Assembly: GCA_013397455.1 (NCBI GenBank)
Contig: VYZB01000196.1
Span: 83,343-147,342 of the forward strand
Reading direction: 5' to 3'
Length of the DNA: 64,000 nucleotides
Source of the DNA: Crotophaga sulcirostris
Lineage: Eukaryota; Chordata; Aves; Cuculiformes; Crotophagidae
The translations under genes were made by a program, and so were the position numbers. The notes below the pieces were generated by a model. That model saw only the letters and a program-made list of their open reading frames with translations. It had not been told where the DNA came from and did not search any database. Below, piece after piece: positions 28,164 to 42,179 of the stretch (position 1 is its first letter; each line of letters opens with the position of its first letter).

Positions 28164-31100
28164 TGATAACGTACTTAGTAGGATTGGTTGGTCTGTTTGC
28201 TATTTCTGTTCTAGTGTGGTGTACTGCCAGCTTGTGAACTTGTGTGTATAATGAAGGCTAAAAGTTCAGCCATGAAATCTCTTAGCACTGTGCTTTTGGA
28301 GTCTCTTTCTCCCAAAGATGACAACACGGTGCACTTCAATGGGTAAAGTTCTTCAGGTCGGTGGCTGCCAAGCTGAAGGTGGGCTTGACTATCGGGAAAG
28401 CCACTGGAGTGGTGAGCAGGAAAGCATAAAACTTGAGTTCTCAGTAGTGATCTGTACTGGGGTTTCTGGTTAGAGCTTGCCACTGAGCTGGTGTTTCAGG
28501 AGAAGTTTTCAGTGCTGTGTGAATGAGAAAGCTGTCATTGCTTATGGGGAAAACAGTCCTTGCAGAGGTGTAGAAGTCGCAGTGAGTGGAGGCAGAACCT
28601 GTTTTCCCTTACAGAGCAGGACATTGGCAGCCGGTTTCATTGTAACTACTATTAATTTTTTAACTTGGGAACTTTCAACTTGAGAACTGCTCATGCAGTG
28701 CTTCCAACTCCTAAAATGGGAGAGATGTACTTCGTGTTGATAGAATGGAATACAAAAAGAATTGGACTATTGCACTGAAGTGTCTCCCAAGATCTTTGCG
28801 GTGGTTTTGGGTTACCATCTGATAAAACAGAGTTGCTCTTGGCTGTGGGTATAGTGCTTTTTCTCTGTGTGCTGGGAAAACTTGTACTGGCATAGGAAGA
28901 GAACCTTGTGTTTGGTGCCAGTAGAGTTAGGGACTTAGTGGACCAATTTCATGCATGTCTGGCACTAGAGTTGTTGTCTTATTCTTGACTAATCTGTCAT
29001 TTCTAATACTTTTTGGATAAATGTCAGCATACCTGCTTGACTCCCATCAGTGTGGTTTGTACCACTAAAGATGAAAATAGTTATCAGGCTATGATAGAAA
29101 TGATAGCTTTAAAATCAAAGTTTGTCTTTCATGAAAATCCACCATCTTTTTGTGAATAAATAAGCTGTTCCACTAAGCCCAGTGTGAAGGAGCTTACTGC
29201 AACAGGTTGTCAAAAACTGCAGTAAATGGCTTTGGCTCGAGGTTTCTCTACTAAACAGGTAGAACAGCTGGGCTCTGCCCTGCACTGAGCTCCCTTAGCA
29301 GCTACAAGCATTGAGACTGAGACTTGCCAGTGTCCATCCTCACCCCCTTGAGTGTTGCCTGCCTTCCGGAGACAATGTAGTGTTGTTGGCTGGGATGGGA
29401 GTGTGAACAGCTTCCTGCAATGCAGGGGCATTTTGCAACTGGCAGCTTCCTTCTGAATCTTAAGGACGAGTGAGGGTTGCAGGATGAGAACGCAGCAGGG
29501 AGCTGTGGCTGGCTGTGCAGGGTTTCTCAGAGAAATGAGTGTGTGGGGAGAGCTGATGAGCCCACCAGTATGAGACAGGATCTGCTGAGAGCCAGAGGGG
29601 GGCTGCTGTGTGCTGCTGGTGATGATTTTATCAGTGCCTCGGTCTGCTGCCTTGGCTGTGGCTTAATCTTGTCAGTGCCTAGAGGCCGTCCTCTTTCCAT
29701 TTCATTGCTGTAGTAGAAACTGTTTCTTGAATGGAATTTCACTGGAAGTCTAGAATATACTGAAAAAGTTCCCTCAAGAATGGACTTCTTTCCCTGGCCA
29801 CTACTGAAATGAAAGTTTGTTGCCTCATTTTTTGAGCTGTTATATGTTCCTTCCTTTTACTACTTAGAATAAATACAGTGTGTTAAATATTATGTAACAG
29901 TTTTCACCTGGGACTTGGGCTGAGGTGATGCTTCTGTTTCCCCATGTATGTTGAGAGTGGGGTTGTTGCCTGCAGTGCTCATCTTCTCCAGGTGTGGAGA
30001 TACTGGTAAAGGACTCACCTGGTAGAAAATTGTAGGTCTTGTGTTGTACTGTCTACCAAATGAACACTTTCTTCTTGTCAGAATTGATGTGAATAATGCT
30101 GGTTCCTGTCATCAGGTCCTTTTTTGGAAGCTGGGGAACTCGGCATCACTTAAGCAAATGCTAGACAGATGCTGTCTATGATGTCCTTTTTTTTTTTTTA
30201 ATTCCAGCAAGTACAAAAGTGAGTATTTCTAGTAACAGACTGTGGATAACTTAGCAGGAGAGTCTTCAAGTAGCACTGTTGAGTTTTGTCAGTGCTTCTT
30301 AGGGACAGAATTATATTCCTGAGGTTGTTTATATTGCTTCCCTTTAATCCAGTACCTAGTTAGATGCAGCTAAATGTCAGTGTACACATCTCCCTTTGCT
30401 CTGTTGCTCATCCTTAATAATTTTGCTTGTCTTTGAATACATTAACCTTCCTTCCCCCATCCTTCTGCAGTTCTTTATGCTGTCTTCAGCTTTTGTACCC
30501 ATTTAAAGCTCTGTCGCCTCCCAGCAGCCTTCAGAGAGAAGTGCTGTCTATCCCAAGGCAGCCAGGCTGTATCCCATTTTTGCTTTAAACTGACACAATC
30601 TCTAGTTTTGACTAACAGGGTCAATGCTACTCTTGCCCTGGACAGTCTGTCTTCTGGCCCCTCACTTGCTGGCACTGGTGCTCATGCTGCCACGTGGCAA
30701 ATCAGGTCAGAGAGCTGATCCGGCTGCGATGGGGGAGAGGGTAGGACAGACCTCTTCTGATGGCCACAGAAAACCTGAAACTGCTGCTGGAATAGTTTGT
30801 TGGGAGTTGTACAAGATGACTGTCAAGCCAAGATGTTGAATGTTCCTGATATTTAACAGCTGGATGCTCCTAGGTAGGATGGGAACAGATGTTTTCAGCC
30901 TTCAGCATTTTTTCTTACAGTATTGCTACCATTTGCTACCTGTGGTCCTGAACTGAGTAAGGACAGGTGTCTCTTGAGCTCTGCTATTTGAAAGAGGCTC
31001 GTTAGCACCCAGTGTTTTACCATTTCCCTTTCTTGGCAGCTTTGTTGTAAAGTCTCTGTTGCTTGCTGCTTAGTCTCTAAGGTGTGGGTATTCTTAGGGC

Positions 31101-32131
31101 TGAACTCTCTGATGTGTTGTTTTTCCCAATAAGAGCAGATTAACTTCAGGCCTGTATGTGGTCCGTGAGGTGTAGAGTTAATTGAGATATAGAGATACTT
31201 AAATTATCCCTGAAATCATTCAAAGAGCAAACTGTTCTGTAGCAGGCATGAATATGTGAACTGCTGACCCCTCACTGATCTGAGAGTTCATCACCTTAAA
31301 GGAACAAACAAAAGTGCAGTGAGTTTAACAGAGATACTGCACACTCAGTTCAGCCTAAGATGTCTTCTGTGCAGGCTAATATTTGCAGTGGAAGGTGTTT
31401 AAAGAGTGAAATGCAGTGCATCTCTGGTTGTTTCCATAGGCTTAGTCATGTAGAAAAAGTGTAGGTGGTCAAGAATTAGTGCTAGCGGAGCTAAACTCTT
31501 GTTCTTTTGCATTGCTAATTATGAACGCCGTCTTCCACCTCACATCACCAGATGATTTCTTTTGAGAGCTCAGTGGCAGGCAGCCACACTTTTCCCGCAG
31601 ATTCTTTTGACTTGTGCATTACACTTTGAAAACGGGCAAATGGAAACTCTGGCAGCTGCCTGACTTCCTCTCAAAAATAAAAGGTTCCCTAAATCTCAGC
31701 TGGTTCACAGACTTAGTTCAAATGCTTCGCGTTTGGATTCATTCCTATAGCTTTCAGACGGCCTATATTATAGAAGAAAAAAATCTGCTTAATATTCCTA
31801 CAGAGAGTATGCAGAGTGCAAATTACTTAGTTGAACTCTTTGCAGCTACTGTAGACTTAGAAAGCTGCTTGAAATGGATTGAAGATCTGTTGGTTTCGGA
31901 TTAGTATTCTGGGGGCCGAGGTGTTCCTTCTGGCAATTCTCATGTCAGTATGTGATATGTGTTTATCTGTTGACAAGTCGGCCCTGTACGCCAAACAAGA
32001 TGCACAACCTGCAGGCTCAAATGTCTCCTAAAACTCAGGATGCGCAGGAACACTTGTATTCTCCTGGAAGCTCTAGACAGACACGTATACCTTGATTTTA
32101 CCATCAAATATGTTTGGATTCAGTTCCGAGA

Positions 32132-32438
32132 AAGCAGGGGAGGGACTCGTTATCAGGGAGTGCAGTGATAGAATGAGGGGGAACGTTTTTAAGATGAAAG
32201 AGGGAAGATTTAGATTAGATTTTAGGAAGAATTTTTTTATTGTGAGGGTGGTGAGGCACTGGCACAGGTTGCCCAGAGAAGTCATGGATGCCCCATCCTA
32301 GGAGGTGTTCAAGGCCAGGTTGGATGGCGGTTTGAGCAACCTGATCCAGTGGGAGGTGCCCCTGCCCCCATGGCAGGGCAGTTGGAGCTGGGTTATCTTT
32401 AAGGTCCCTTCCAACCCAAGCCATGCTGAGATTCTGTG
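32132..32438 (+). mobile_element. CR1 LINE 3' fragment, sense (left arm of inverted pair)
   Basis: It runs from gggagggactcgttatcagg, through agggggaacgtttttaagat and gaggcactggcacaggttgc, to the tail aaggtcccttccaacccaag and gagattctgtg. The terminal repeat is degenerate (ccatgctgagattctgtgag). It faces an antisense CR1 copy starting about 180 bases further on. Confidence 0.92.
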
Positions 32439-32616
32439 AGAAAGCACAGACACTGACTGGTTTGCTGCTCTGTAGCACGGGGATGTAAGGAAGGAAGAGG
32501 CTTGTTAGGGCTCCAAAGCCTGTGGTAAGTAGATGGAAGGGTTTGTGTAGAAGCAGCATATCTTGTAGAGATTCAAAAGCTAAACTTGTTTCATATTTAT
32601 TAAGAAGAAAAAAGCC

Positions 32617-32873
32617 TGTCCCCTTCCAACCTCCCTACCATGGGCAGGGACACCTTCCACTGGATCGGGTTGCTCAAAGCCTCATCCAGCCTGGCCTTCA
32701 ACGCCTCCAGATAGGGGGCAGCCACAACTTCTCTGGGCAACCTGTGCCAGTGTCTCACCACCCTCACAGTAAAAAATTCTTTTTAATAGCTAATCTAAAT
32801 CTCCCCTCTTTCAGCTTAAAACCGTTCCCCCTCATCCTGTCCTTCCACTCCGTGATAAAGAGCCCCTCCTTAG
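32617..32873 (-). mobile_element. CR1 LINE fragment, antisense (right arm of inverted pair)
   Basis: The reversed CR1 blocks ccttccaacctccctaccat, ggcaacctgtgccagtgtct and ccctcatcctgtccttccac are clear. It lacks the extreme 3' tail (no gaatcatagaatgg at its left edge), so it was either truncated at both ends or partly deleted. It covers nearly the same CR1 segment as the sense copy just upstream. Confidence 0.9.
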
Positions 32874-35800
32874 CTCAAAAAATGAGACCACAAACATCTT
32901 GAGGAAATTGCTGAGTAGAGGCTGGATTTCTGTGTGGTGTCATCTTTGTGTTCTGCTTCAGCTTTTCTTTAGAAAGATTTTTGTGAGTACAAAACCCCTC
33001 AATCTCTTTAGGTGTTTGGGTAATTTTTTTTTTTTGTTCAAGAAAAATCTTAAGCAAACAACCCCCAGCACCAGGAATTATGGGGTAAATGCCTCTCTGA
33101 AGTTCTTTGACCATTGGCAGTGAAGTGAATAGATTTTAGTAATTCTATCTAGAGATGCCTGTTGTCTAAAAAGAAACTTCATACCACTTCTACTTGTTGC
33201 TGATTGACTTCAGGAAGTGAAATATTTTTATCCACTATGTTTGCCCTAATCCTTTGTAGGTAACCTGTAATTAGCTGACAAAATAAAGGCTTTGCTTATC
33301 AGGAATGTAGAATTTACTAAACTTTAACCACTGAAAACGTCAGTTGTTACATCCAAAATGCCTCACAATTTTCTGCGAAGGGCTTGAAAGTAGTATGAAA
33401 TAAAAGTACTGGTTTGGGCTGTAATTCTAGAGAGCAAACCTGGACGCTGAAGTGAGAAGCTTCCAGGGCAAAGCAAGAGACTTCCTTAAAAAACTTGCTT
33501 TTTTCCTACATGGTTCTAATTAATTGGAAATAGCTGACAAACCTGAGCAGGCCTAGATATGATCTTCAGTGCCTTGCAGAAGCTTTGGAGACCTTTTGGT
33601 CAGCAATGCTGTCCTGACAAGAAGCAAAAGGAGTGTGATAGAATAGGTTTTGCATGAGATACAGATTCCACCTAGAAATCCTCCTTTTTTCCCCCCCTGG
33701 TGGTGTCAGACAGGTGGTGATTCAGCTTCCAAAACAAGCTGCTGCTGGTTTGCAGTGCAAGTAGGATGAATGTAGAACTCCTCCCAGCAGAAGGAAACAT
33801 TTCTGGGAAGCAAGCTGGAGTATTTCCAAACCAATGTCCCATGGAAGACAAGAAGCATTATTAAAATAGGCTGAAGGCGCAGTAGGGGAGAAGAGTCATA
33901 TCTTGACACGTGTAGCCTGTGGGTGTTGAGCATGGGAGAGAGGTTAAATCATCCTTTTAGATTGGATGTGGTGTAGCTACTTGTGTCCAGTTATCTGTCC
34001 CTGTGGCCAGTAGATATGGTTTTGCATTCTATCTTGAAGACCGAACACTCTAATGATAACCAAAGGCTGGATTTCTGTCTAGGTTTGTGGCTAGAAAAAT
34101 CTGACTGAGTCAGTGTGCGATTCCTTACAACACAGGCGTTTGTTCTGTTGGAAGTTGGCTTTTCTGAATCAAATATTCGTGAAATCTCAGCCTTTAAGGA
34201 CTTCCATGTCTTGTCCCAGCTTTGTAAGTGCTGAAGAAGTGAAGAGTTAGGGACCTGACTCTTGAAACCCAAATAAACTAATTTTCTACACAACTTGAGC
34301 GAACTTTTGGCTTTCCTCAGTTGTCTAATGCTGAGAGAGCTGATATTTTTGGTTCTGAAGCAGGTGAAAGTAAAATCTGCCCTGCTTTCACAGATTATTT
34401 AATTTGAAAAACTTGCAGAACCGAGTTTATGAAAGTTGAAAGCAATTTTGTATTTTAAGGCCAAATTCAGCACCTTTCAGAGCTTGCGTGCCCTTGTTTT
34501 CTTATTAGGTGGTCTCTAAAGAGAGAATTCATCTTCTCCCAGGAAGTACTTGCTGGCTTGAGTTTTAATCAAAACCTGGATTTAAGTCACGAGAACCTAC
34601 ATGATGCCAGGAAATGCCTTAAAATATTCTCTGAACAATTTGTTGTGCTTAACAAAGATCTTTACCTTTTTGTAAACAGATAGGGTTATGTACAATAAGG
34701 ATTATTCTCTTTTTTTTTTTTTGTCTGCATGCTTACCAAGGGATTTTCTATAAATAGATAGACACATTCGTAATCTGTTAAATTGTTACCTCAAAGCCAC
34801 AATTACTGGAGTCAGAAGAACTAAAAAGTATTAGATGCAACTTTAGTAATTTCATTTTTCCTTTCTACTGGGGAATGTAAAACTGATTCCTGAGCCTGTT
34901 TGCTGGATACTGTTCTACTAAAGAGCGTAGGTGTTGGATATTACGTGATTAAGGACTTCTAAATGCATCCTGTGTATGTGCAGTGTCCTGTTCCAATGCA
35001 ACACCGTTTAAATGTGTCGTTCAGTCTGCCTGTAGTAGTTATTATTGTGCTAGTGGTGGAACTGGGTGTCTGAGCTCCCATTTTTTGTCAGGTAACGCGT
35101 AACTACAAAACAAATGCTTGCTATGAAGAGCTTCTGTCTCAAGATGGTGGGGTGATGGGTGGGATTTAGCCAGGTGAGCAGTGCTCAAGAGGCTGGCCAT
35201 TAGTGGTTGAATAGTTTGTGCCTGCTGAAGGTAAGGTGTGTTTTTTTTAGAGGAGACACTTGAAGAACAATATCGACGAGCTCTCTGAGTGCTTGCTAAG
35301 TCCTTCCCAGACTGAAGAGCAGTCCAGAACAGCATGAGTGTTATGAATCTCCTTTTCAAAAAAATTAGCATGTGTGATAGACTGAGAATGTACACAGAAT
35401 TAGGAAGGGACCTCTTGATGCTGAAGAGATGAAGTGTGGTAGGTGTGCAGAGTGAGACAGGGAGGCTCAAGAGGAAGTCAGAGTGCTGGAGTCGGTGCTT
35501 CTTGGAGAAAAACTGCAGTTGTGTTATCTGGCCAGTGACCTAATGTGTCTTCTGTTTCTCTTCTTGCCTAACTCTAAAGAGAATGTTAACTGTTGTTTTT
35601 TACCCAGTACTTGGTTGTCCCATATTGTAGCATTTAAATCTGCTTTTCTTCCTTTTTTTCTTTTTAGATGAAGTTCCAGAGATGCTGCCTGACCTAGTTT
35701 TAGCTTAACGTGTACTAAAATGGTTGAAGTTTACAAGCACTGGCAACTTTCCTTTTGCTTAAATAAGGGGGAGGGATTCTATTCTTAATTAAATACATCA

Positions 35801-35980
35801 CACTGGAGATTTGTAGACGATTGGCATGACCTGGCAGGAAAACAGGGTCATTCTTGATTGATCTAGTAATGAGTATTCTTTTTATTTTAGTGCTTACACA
35901 TTTAGTTCATTAACAAGTATAACAAACTGTCTGACATAAATACAAAATTCATTTCAAATGAAGGCTTTGGAGTAGCATAA

Positions 35981-37312
<1,332 letters not shown>

Positions 37313-39324
37313 TAGTTGCTCAGTTTCTAAATTACTGAATCAGATATTTTTCAGGTAAAAATGCAAATGTGTTTTTCTTTAGAGACTGTCTTAACTTCAC
37401 GTTTTGAAGAAAAAGAGCACTTTCTAATAATTAGATTAAGTACTCTGCTTTCTCTCTGGGACTATACTTCAACTGCCCTTCCCACCCCCCTTCTTCCCTG
37501 TTAGTTCTCCGTTAGGCCTTAACTGTTTTTTTTTTTGCTTAACAAAGAAACCAAGAACAATAGTATTAAAATTTTTTTTGTCCATCCTACCCTCTTTGAG
37601 CAGGAACTTAAACGAGGGAGAAATTAGGGATGATGATTTCCCTTACTTGCTACATACTGTGCTCTTTGGAATAGTGCTCAAGGAATGGATCCGATGTGTT
37701 GAAATGTGCCTTGTGTTTTGGTTGGAACGGCTTCTGATTTCCACAGCGTGCAAGAAACTCATGTCAAATACAATTGGTTAGACATTTTTTATATAAATGT
37801 TTCCTATAGCAGTTCAAAGAATGGTTCAGCCTCTGTTTCGAGGAGCCCACAGAGAAGAGAAAGGGAGGGAACATAAGTTCCAGTTCTGATTGTTGTTCTC
37901 TATAATTTTCCGTGTTTCTGTCTTGCTTTTATTTGTCAGATTTACATGGTGTGTCGTTCCTTACTAAAATAAAGAATGAATCTGCCTGTGTCTCCGCTAA
38001 GTAAATAATTTATATGAGTAAAAAAGGAAAGGAGAAACAAGATCGGGGCGCGAGTAGCAGGGAGGAATATAAGGTGTCATTGAGGGAGTTGGCAAAAAAA
38101 TTACGGTGGCCGTATCTGTTGTGGTCATACGGACAGGGACTGGAGCATGTGACAGGAGAGCACTTTCAAGAGCAATTTGCTAAGTCATAGTGAACAAGCA
38201 AAAATGCAGCAGTAGCTGCAGTCTTTGGCTTTTGCTGAGTGTAGTTACTGCTCTAGAGGAAGCACTCCACTTATTTTGTATATGAAAGCAAACTTTTTTT
38301 TTTGGTTGAAAAGGTTTGAGATTGATTAGAATAAAATGCTGCTGGAGGCTTGCTGGTGTTCGCCTACAAAAGGAGCTGTGATCGCTCCCTAGTGGCCTCG
38401 GCGAATAAGTAGACGGTGGCTGATTCAGAAGTGCACGGAAGAAACACGAGGCTTGTCAACTTGGAAAGGGTAGTCCTTTGGGCCTCCTGAAAATAACGTG
38501 TTTATGGTAGTGTGAGTTTTCATTTCCATTCCTGTTGATTTCTAAAGTCCTAGTAGGCTTATCTCTGCCTGTGACTTATGGTTTCACTCTGCTTTAACAA
38601 ATCAGTAAAAAGCATCGCTGTCTTTTGTTTTTTTTCACTTGAATGGAATGGACTGGGAAGCACCTGTGGAGGCAGAGTCCCAGTGTGGGAGAACTGGATC
38701 TCCCTCTGTTGTGCCAGTCCTTTCTTGCTGCAGCTCTACCCAGTGGTGGTGGGATACCTATGGAAAGTTTCTCTGGGATATTTCGAAATTTGCCCTTAGT
38801 TTTGCCTACAGGCCCACTGGGGCTTGTAAAAAGCTAAATGTTTTTGAGATTATTAGTCTTGCCATTTAATTTGGCTCATGAACAGGCATGGGGCAAGGTC
38901 TTGGTGATGCTATTTTTAGAACCGACTGTTACTGATTGCTTGAGTTTTCCTTTTGAATATAGGTAGTGTTTAATGAGCCTATGGGAATTCAACCAGTTAT
39001 GTCAGGATGTGTTTTATGGAGTGGAGCTGTGAAGCTCCCTGGCTAACCTTGAGCAAATCTATTGTTGATGGAAGAAGGAGCAGTGGCGTACTCTTTCCTT
39101 CAAAGACATCCTCCCTTCCTTACCCACACACTTGTTGAGTTGTTTGTTTCAGAAGTCTTTGGTAACTAAAGAAAAATAAGCTTACTTTGCATTCCTTATT
39201 AGAGGGGGTGAGGTCATTTTCAAAAATGAATATTTTCTTCAACTTGAGTCTTTTAGAAATGAAGTGAAACACCAAAATCAGACATAAAAGGAGATTGTGA
39301 AGTTTCATATCGTGTAGAATAGGT

Positions 39325-39500
39325 CAGGGGTGTCAAAATCACAGCCTGCAGACCCAATCTGTCTCTCCACCTTGTTTTATCTGGCCTGGCACCTTGTTTC
39401 TACCTGATGGCAGTGCTGAACTCCGTGCCCCCACGCTTCTGCCAGCGCTGGGCACGTGTGCAGCGTGGGTGACGCGTGTTACGCTGCAGGAGCAGAAGAA
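39325..39500. mobile_element. Possible hAT-type DNA transposon remnant
   Basis: The start caggggtgtcaaaatcacag resembles the terminal repeat CAGGGGTGTCAAA of some hAT (Charlie-like) elements. The following 170 bases are more GC- and CpG-rich than the flanks (cgctgggcacgtgtgcagcg). I found neither the matching inverted end nor a clear 8-base target duplication, so the right limit is a guess and the call is weak. Confidence 0.25.
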
Positions 39501-39762
39501 CAACAGGAGCCATGACTTGGACATCCCTGGAATAGGCGTTGGAAACTTTTTAATCTCTGATGTCCAGACTTGCTGTAGCTATAACTGAACTATAAATGGT
39601 TCTGCTTTTTAATTAACCTCAAGGAAATATTAACTGATTATTACTGACAACAGAATTTATTTTTATGTTTAATTAGGTTTTTAGTAAGGTTTGTAGTAGT
39701 AACAAGCCTGCGGGATGCGCATGTGTTGGTGTTAGGATAATAGAGGTTATGGGTTAGTAAAC

Positions 39763-40061
39763 ACAGTTTCACAGTATCACAGCATTGGAAAGAACCTCTG
39801 AGATCATCAAGTGCAACCTATAACTCAACACTAACACCAACCCATCATCTAAACCATGGCACTGAGTGCCACATCCAGTCTTCCCGTAAACACCTCCAGG
39901 ATTGACGACTCCACCACCTCCCTGGGCAGCGCATTCCAATGGCCAATCACCCTTTCAGGGAAGAAGTTTTTCCTAACATCAAGTCTAAACTTCCCCTGAC
40001 GAAGCTTGAGTCTATGCCTTCTAGTTCTGTCCCTGGTCACCTGAGAGAAGAGACCAACCCC
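39763..40061 (-). mobile_element. CR1 LINE 3' fragment, antisense (aagacctctgagatcat group)
   Basis: It starts acagtttcacagtatcacag and continues with ggaaagaacctctgagatca, ctccaccacctccctgggca and ctagttctgtccctggtcac. On the minus strand, 39849-40040 still reads as a short C-terminal ORF2 piece ([20 protein letters not shown]), close to the frame of the copy at 46251-46709. It has almost the same structure and length as the copy at 55367-55665, so both belong to one subfamily. Confidence 0.92.
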
Positions 40062-41300
40062 TAAGCAGTTGAGCTCAAGTTACTGGTAGCGTGCGGAGTC
40101 CCTGTATATTTATGCTCCTAAGTTTCCAGTAGAATATGGTTTAGCTTGGTCTAAACTGCCTTTTAGCATGTTTTATCTTCCAGTTAGGGTAGGCTGAAAG
40201 TAACTGAAAGAGCAATTCTGAGATCTCTACTGGCAGCCAGCAACTTGTGCTGTAGCTCATTTCCATCTGATGTTCATGCTCTTAGTACCTGCTGCAGCTG
40301 TCTTAAAGTACAGCATTATTTGTGCTTTGAAAAATTCTTAACGCATTTTGATTTCAAATGTAGGTGTTTTGGGCTACAGAACTGAAAATGCAGGCTGATC
40401 TCTTCGTACATTTTTACTGATTCTTACAATGTGTTCCACGCTTTTAATCCTATTAACACTCGGACTGGAATGGCTCTGGATGGCAGAAATAGGAAGTTGG
40501 TTTTGGTGTACATATGCAGAGACATTTACTAACAGGCATTGCTAGTTACAGTTGGAAACCACTGTTACGTGCTCTAAAGCCTTAGTTAATGAGAATAGAG
40601 GTCTTATTTCTGCTTTTTCCTGCAAGGTGCATGTCTTACGTAGCTCTCTGTATGGGAGACTGGAAAGTTTTCTGCACTTTCCTACAAGGAGGAGTGTTTG
40701 GGTACTCACAACCCAGGTGCACAGATTAAAGAAAGGTAACCCCAAAACATACAAAGTGAAAACAACTCCAACATTAAACAAGAACTGTGTTAAGTGTGCT
40801 GAATGTCAGTCATGAAAAGCTGCACTGTTGTTTATGTAGAGACTGAAATATTCAAGCAGTAAAATGCAGGCTTGTATATGAGTGCTCTCTCTGTATGGTG
40901 CTGTGTTCTCAGATATTTTAAGCCCTAATGCAGTTTTGGGCAAGGTTGTAGGCATCTAGCACTGGTACCTTGATTACCATAACTGTGCTTACGCACTCTC
41001 AATGTAATTCAGATAATTCAGAATGTAATTCAGATACAGCATGTGTTCCAAAATACCAATGGTTTTTCTGGAAGGAAGTGGGAATGGGTATGAGGTCTGA
41101 CACAAAACTAACCCTATAGCTAAGGAACCAAGAGTGGGACGGGGGAGACCAAGAGATGGGTAGAACATGTTCTAATCTGTCACAGGGAGATTTAAGTTCA
41201 GCTCGGTTGCTTCAGTCAGTACGAGTGGATATGTGCTCAAATAGAGATGTTTTCTTACCCGTGGTTGGAAAATGTTGGTGTACAAGAGGAAACAGAGTTA

Positions 41301-41910
41301 TAGAATCATAAAATCATAGAATGGTTTGGGTTGGAAGGGACCTTAAAGATAATCCAGTTCCAACCCTCCTGCCATGGGCAGGAACACCTCCCACTGGATC
41401 AGGTTGCTCAAAGCCCCTTCCAACCTGGCCTTGAACACCTCCAGGGATGGGACATCTCTGGGCAACCTGTGCCACTGCCTCATCACCCTCACAGGAAAAA
41501 TTTCTTCCTAAGATCTCATCTGGATCTCCCCTCTTTCAGCTTAAAACCATTTCCCCTCATCCTATCCCTTCACTCCCTGATAATGACCCCCTCCCCAGCC
41601 TTCCTGTAGATACTGGAAGGCTGCTCTAAGATCTCCTGGGAGCCTTCTCTTCTCTAGGCTGAACAATCCCAACTCTCTCTGCCTGTCCTTGTGTGAGAGG
41701 TGCTCCAGCCCTCGGATTGTCTTAATGACCTCCTCTGGACTCGCTCCAACAGATCCATGTCCTTCCTTTGTTGAGGACTCCAGAACTGAATGCAGGACTC
41801 CAGGTGGTGTCTCACAAGGGCAAGGGTTGGACCTTGCTTGACCTGCTAGTTATGCTTCTTCTGATGCATCCCAGGGTATGGTTAGCTTTTTGGACTGCAA
41901 GTGCACATTG
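41301..41910 (-). mobile_element. CR1 LINE fragment, antisense, 610 bases
   Basis: It begins with tagaatcataaaatcataga and atggtttgggttggaaggga, the reversed 3' end, and continues through the full 3' region to gcatcccagggtatggttag and ttttggactgcaagtgcaca at its truncated 5' edge. The edge abuts mariner-like sequence at about 41911. It is one of the longer antisense CR1 copies in the gene. Confidence 0.93.
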
Positions 41911-42179
41911 TTCACATCAAGTTTCTTGTGAAACGGAAGAAGTCTGCAATGGAAACTTTTCCATTATTGACTGAGGCTTATGGTGAAGAGATCCTAAGAT
42001 CCAGTCAGTGCTCAAAGGAACTGATTTTTTTGCCAGTAGAAGATGTGGAAACAAAAATGACTGAGATTGTCAACAGCCTTTCAGAAAATGATGTGCAGAA
42101 TTGCTTTGAACTCTGGCAGCACAGTATGCAGTTCTGTGTCAACTCAGAAGGGAACTATGTTGAAGATGATTGTGGTTGA
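41911..42179 (+). mobile_element. Internally deleted mariner-like transposase remnant
   Basis: The + frame reads VHIKFLVKRKKSAMETFPLL then TEAYGEE, like the N-terminal helix-turn-helix start of mariner transposases (IKFCVKLGKSA...ALLTEAYGE). It then jumps to VEDVETKMTEIVNSLSENDV and QNCFELWQHSMQFCVNSEGN, then YVEDD, like the mariner C-terminus (NDFQ-CFEQWK...GEYFEGD). The join lies around RSSQCSKELIFLP. Roughly three quarters of the protein, including the whole DDD catalytic domain, is absent, yet the frame stays open. The open frame starts in the adjoining CR1 at 41901, so its first residues are not mariner. It cannot encode an active transposase. I recognise the family from remembered motifs, not from a search. 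Confidence 0.6.

Noticed and set aside
31614..31904. + strand open frame of 96 codons in intron 6
   Set aside because: It looks protein-like in places but matches nothing I know, and it is not flanked by a convincing acceptor and donor that fit the MKLN1 phase.
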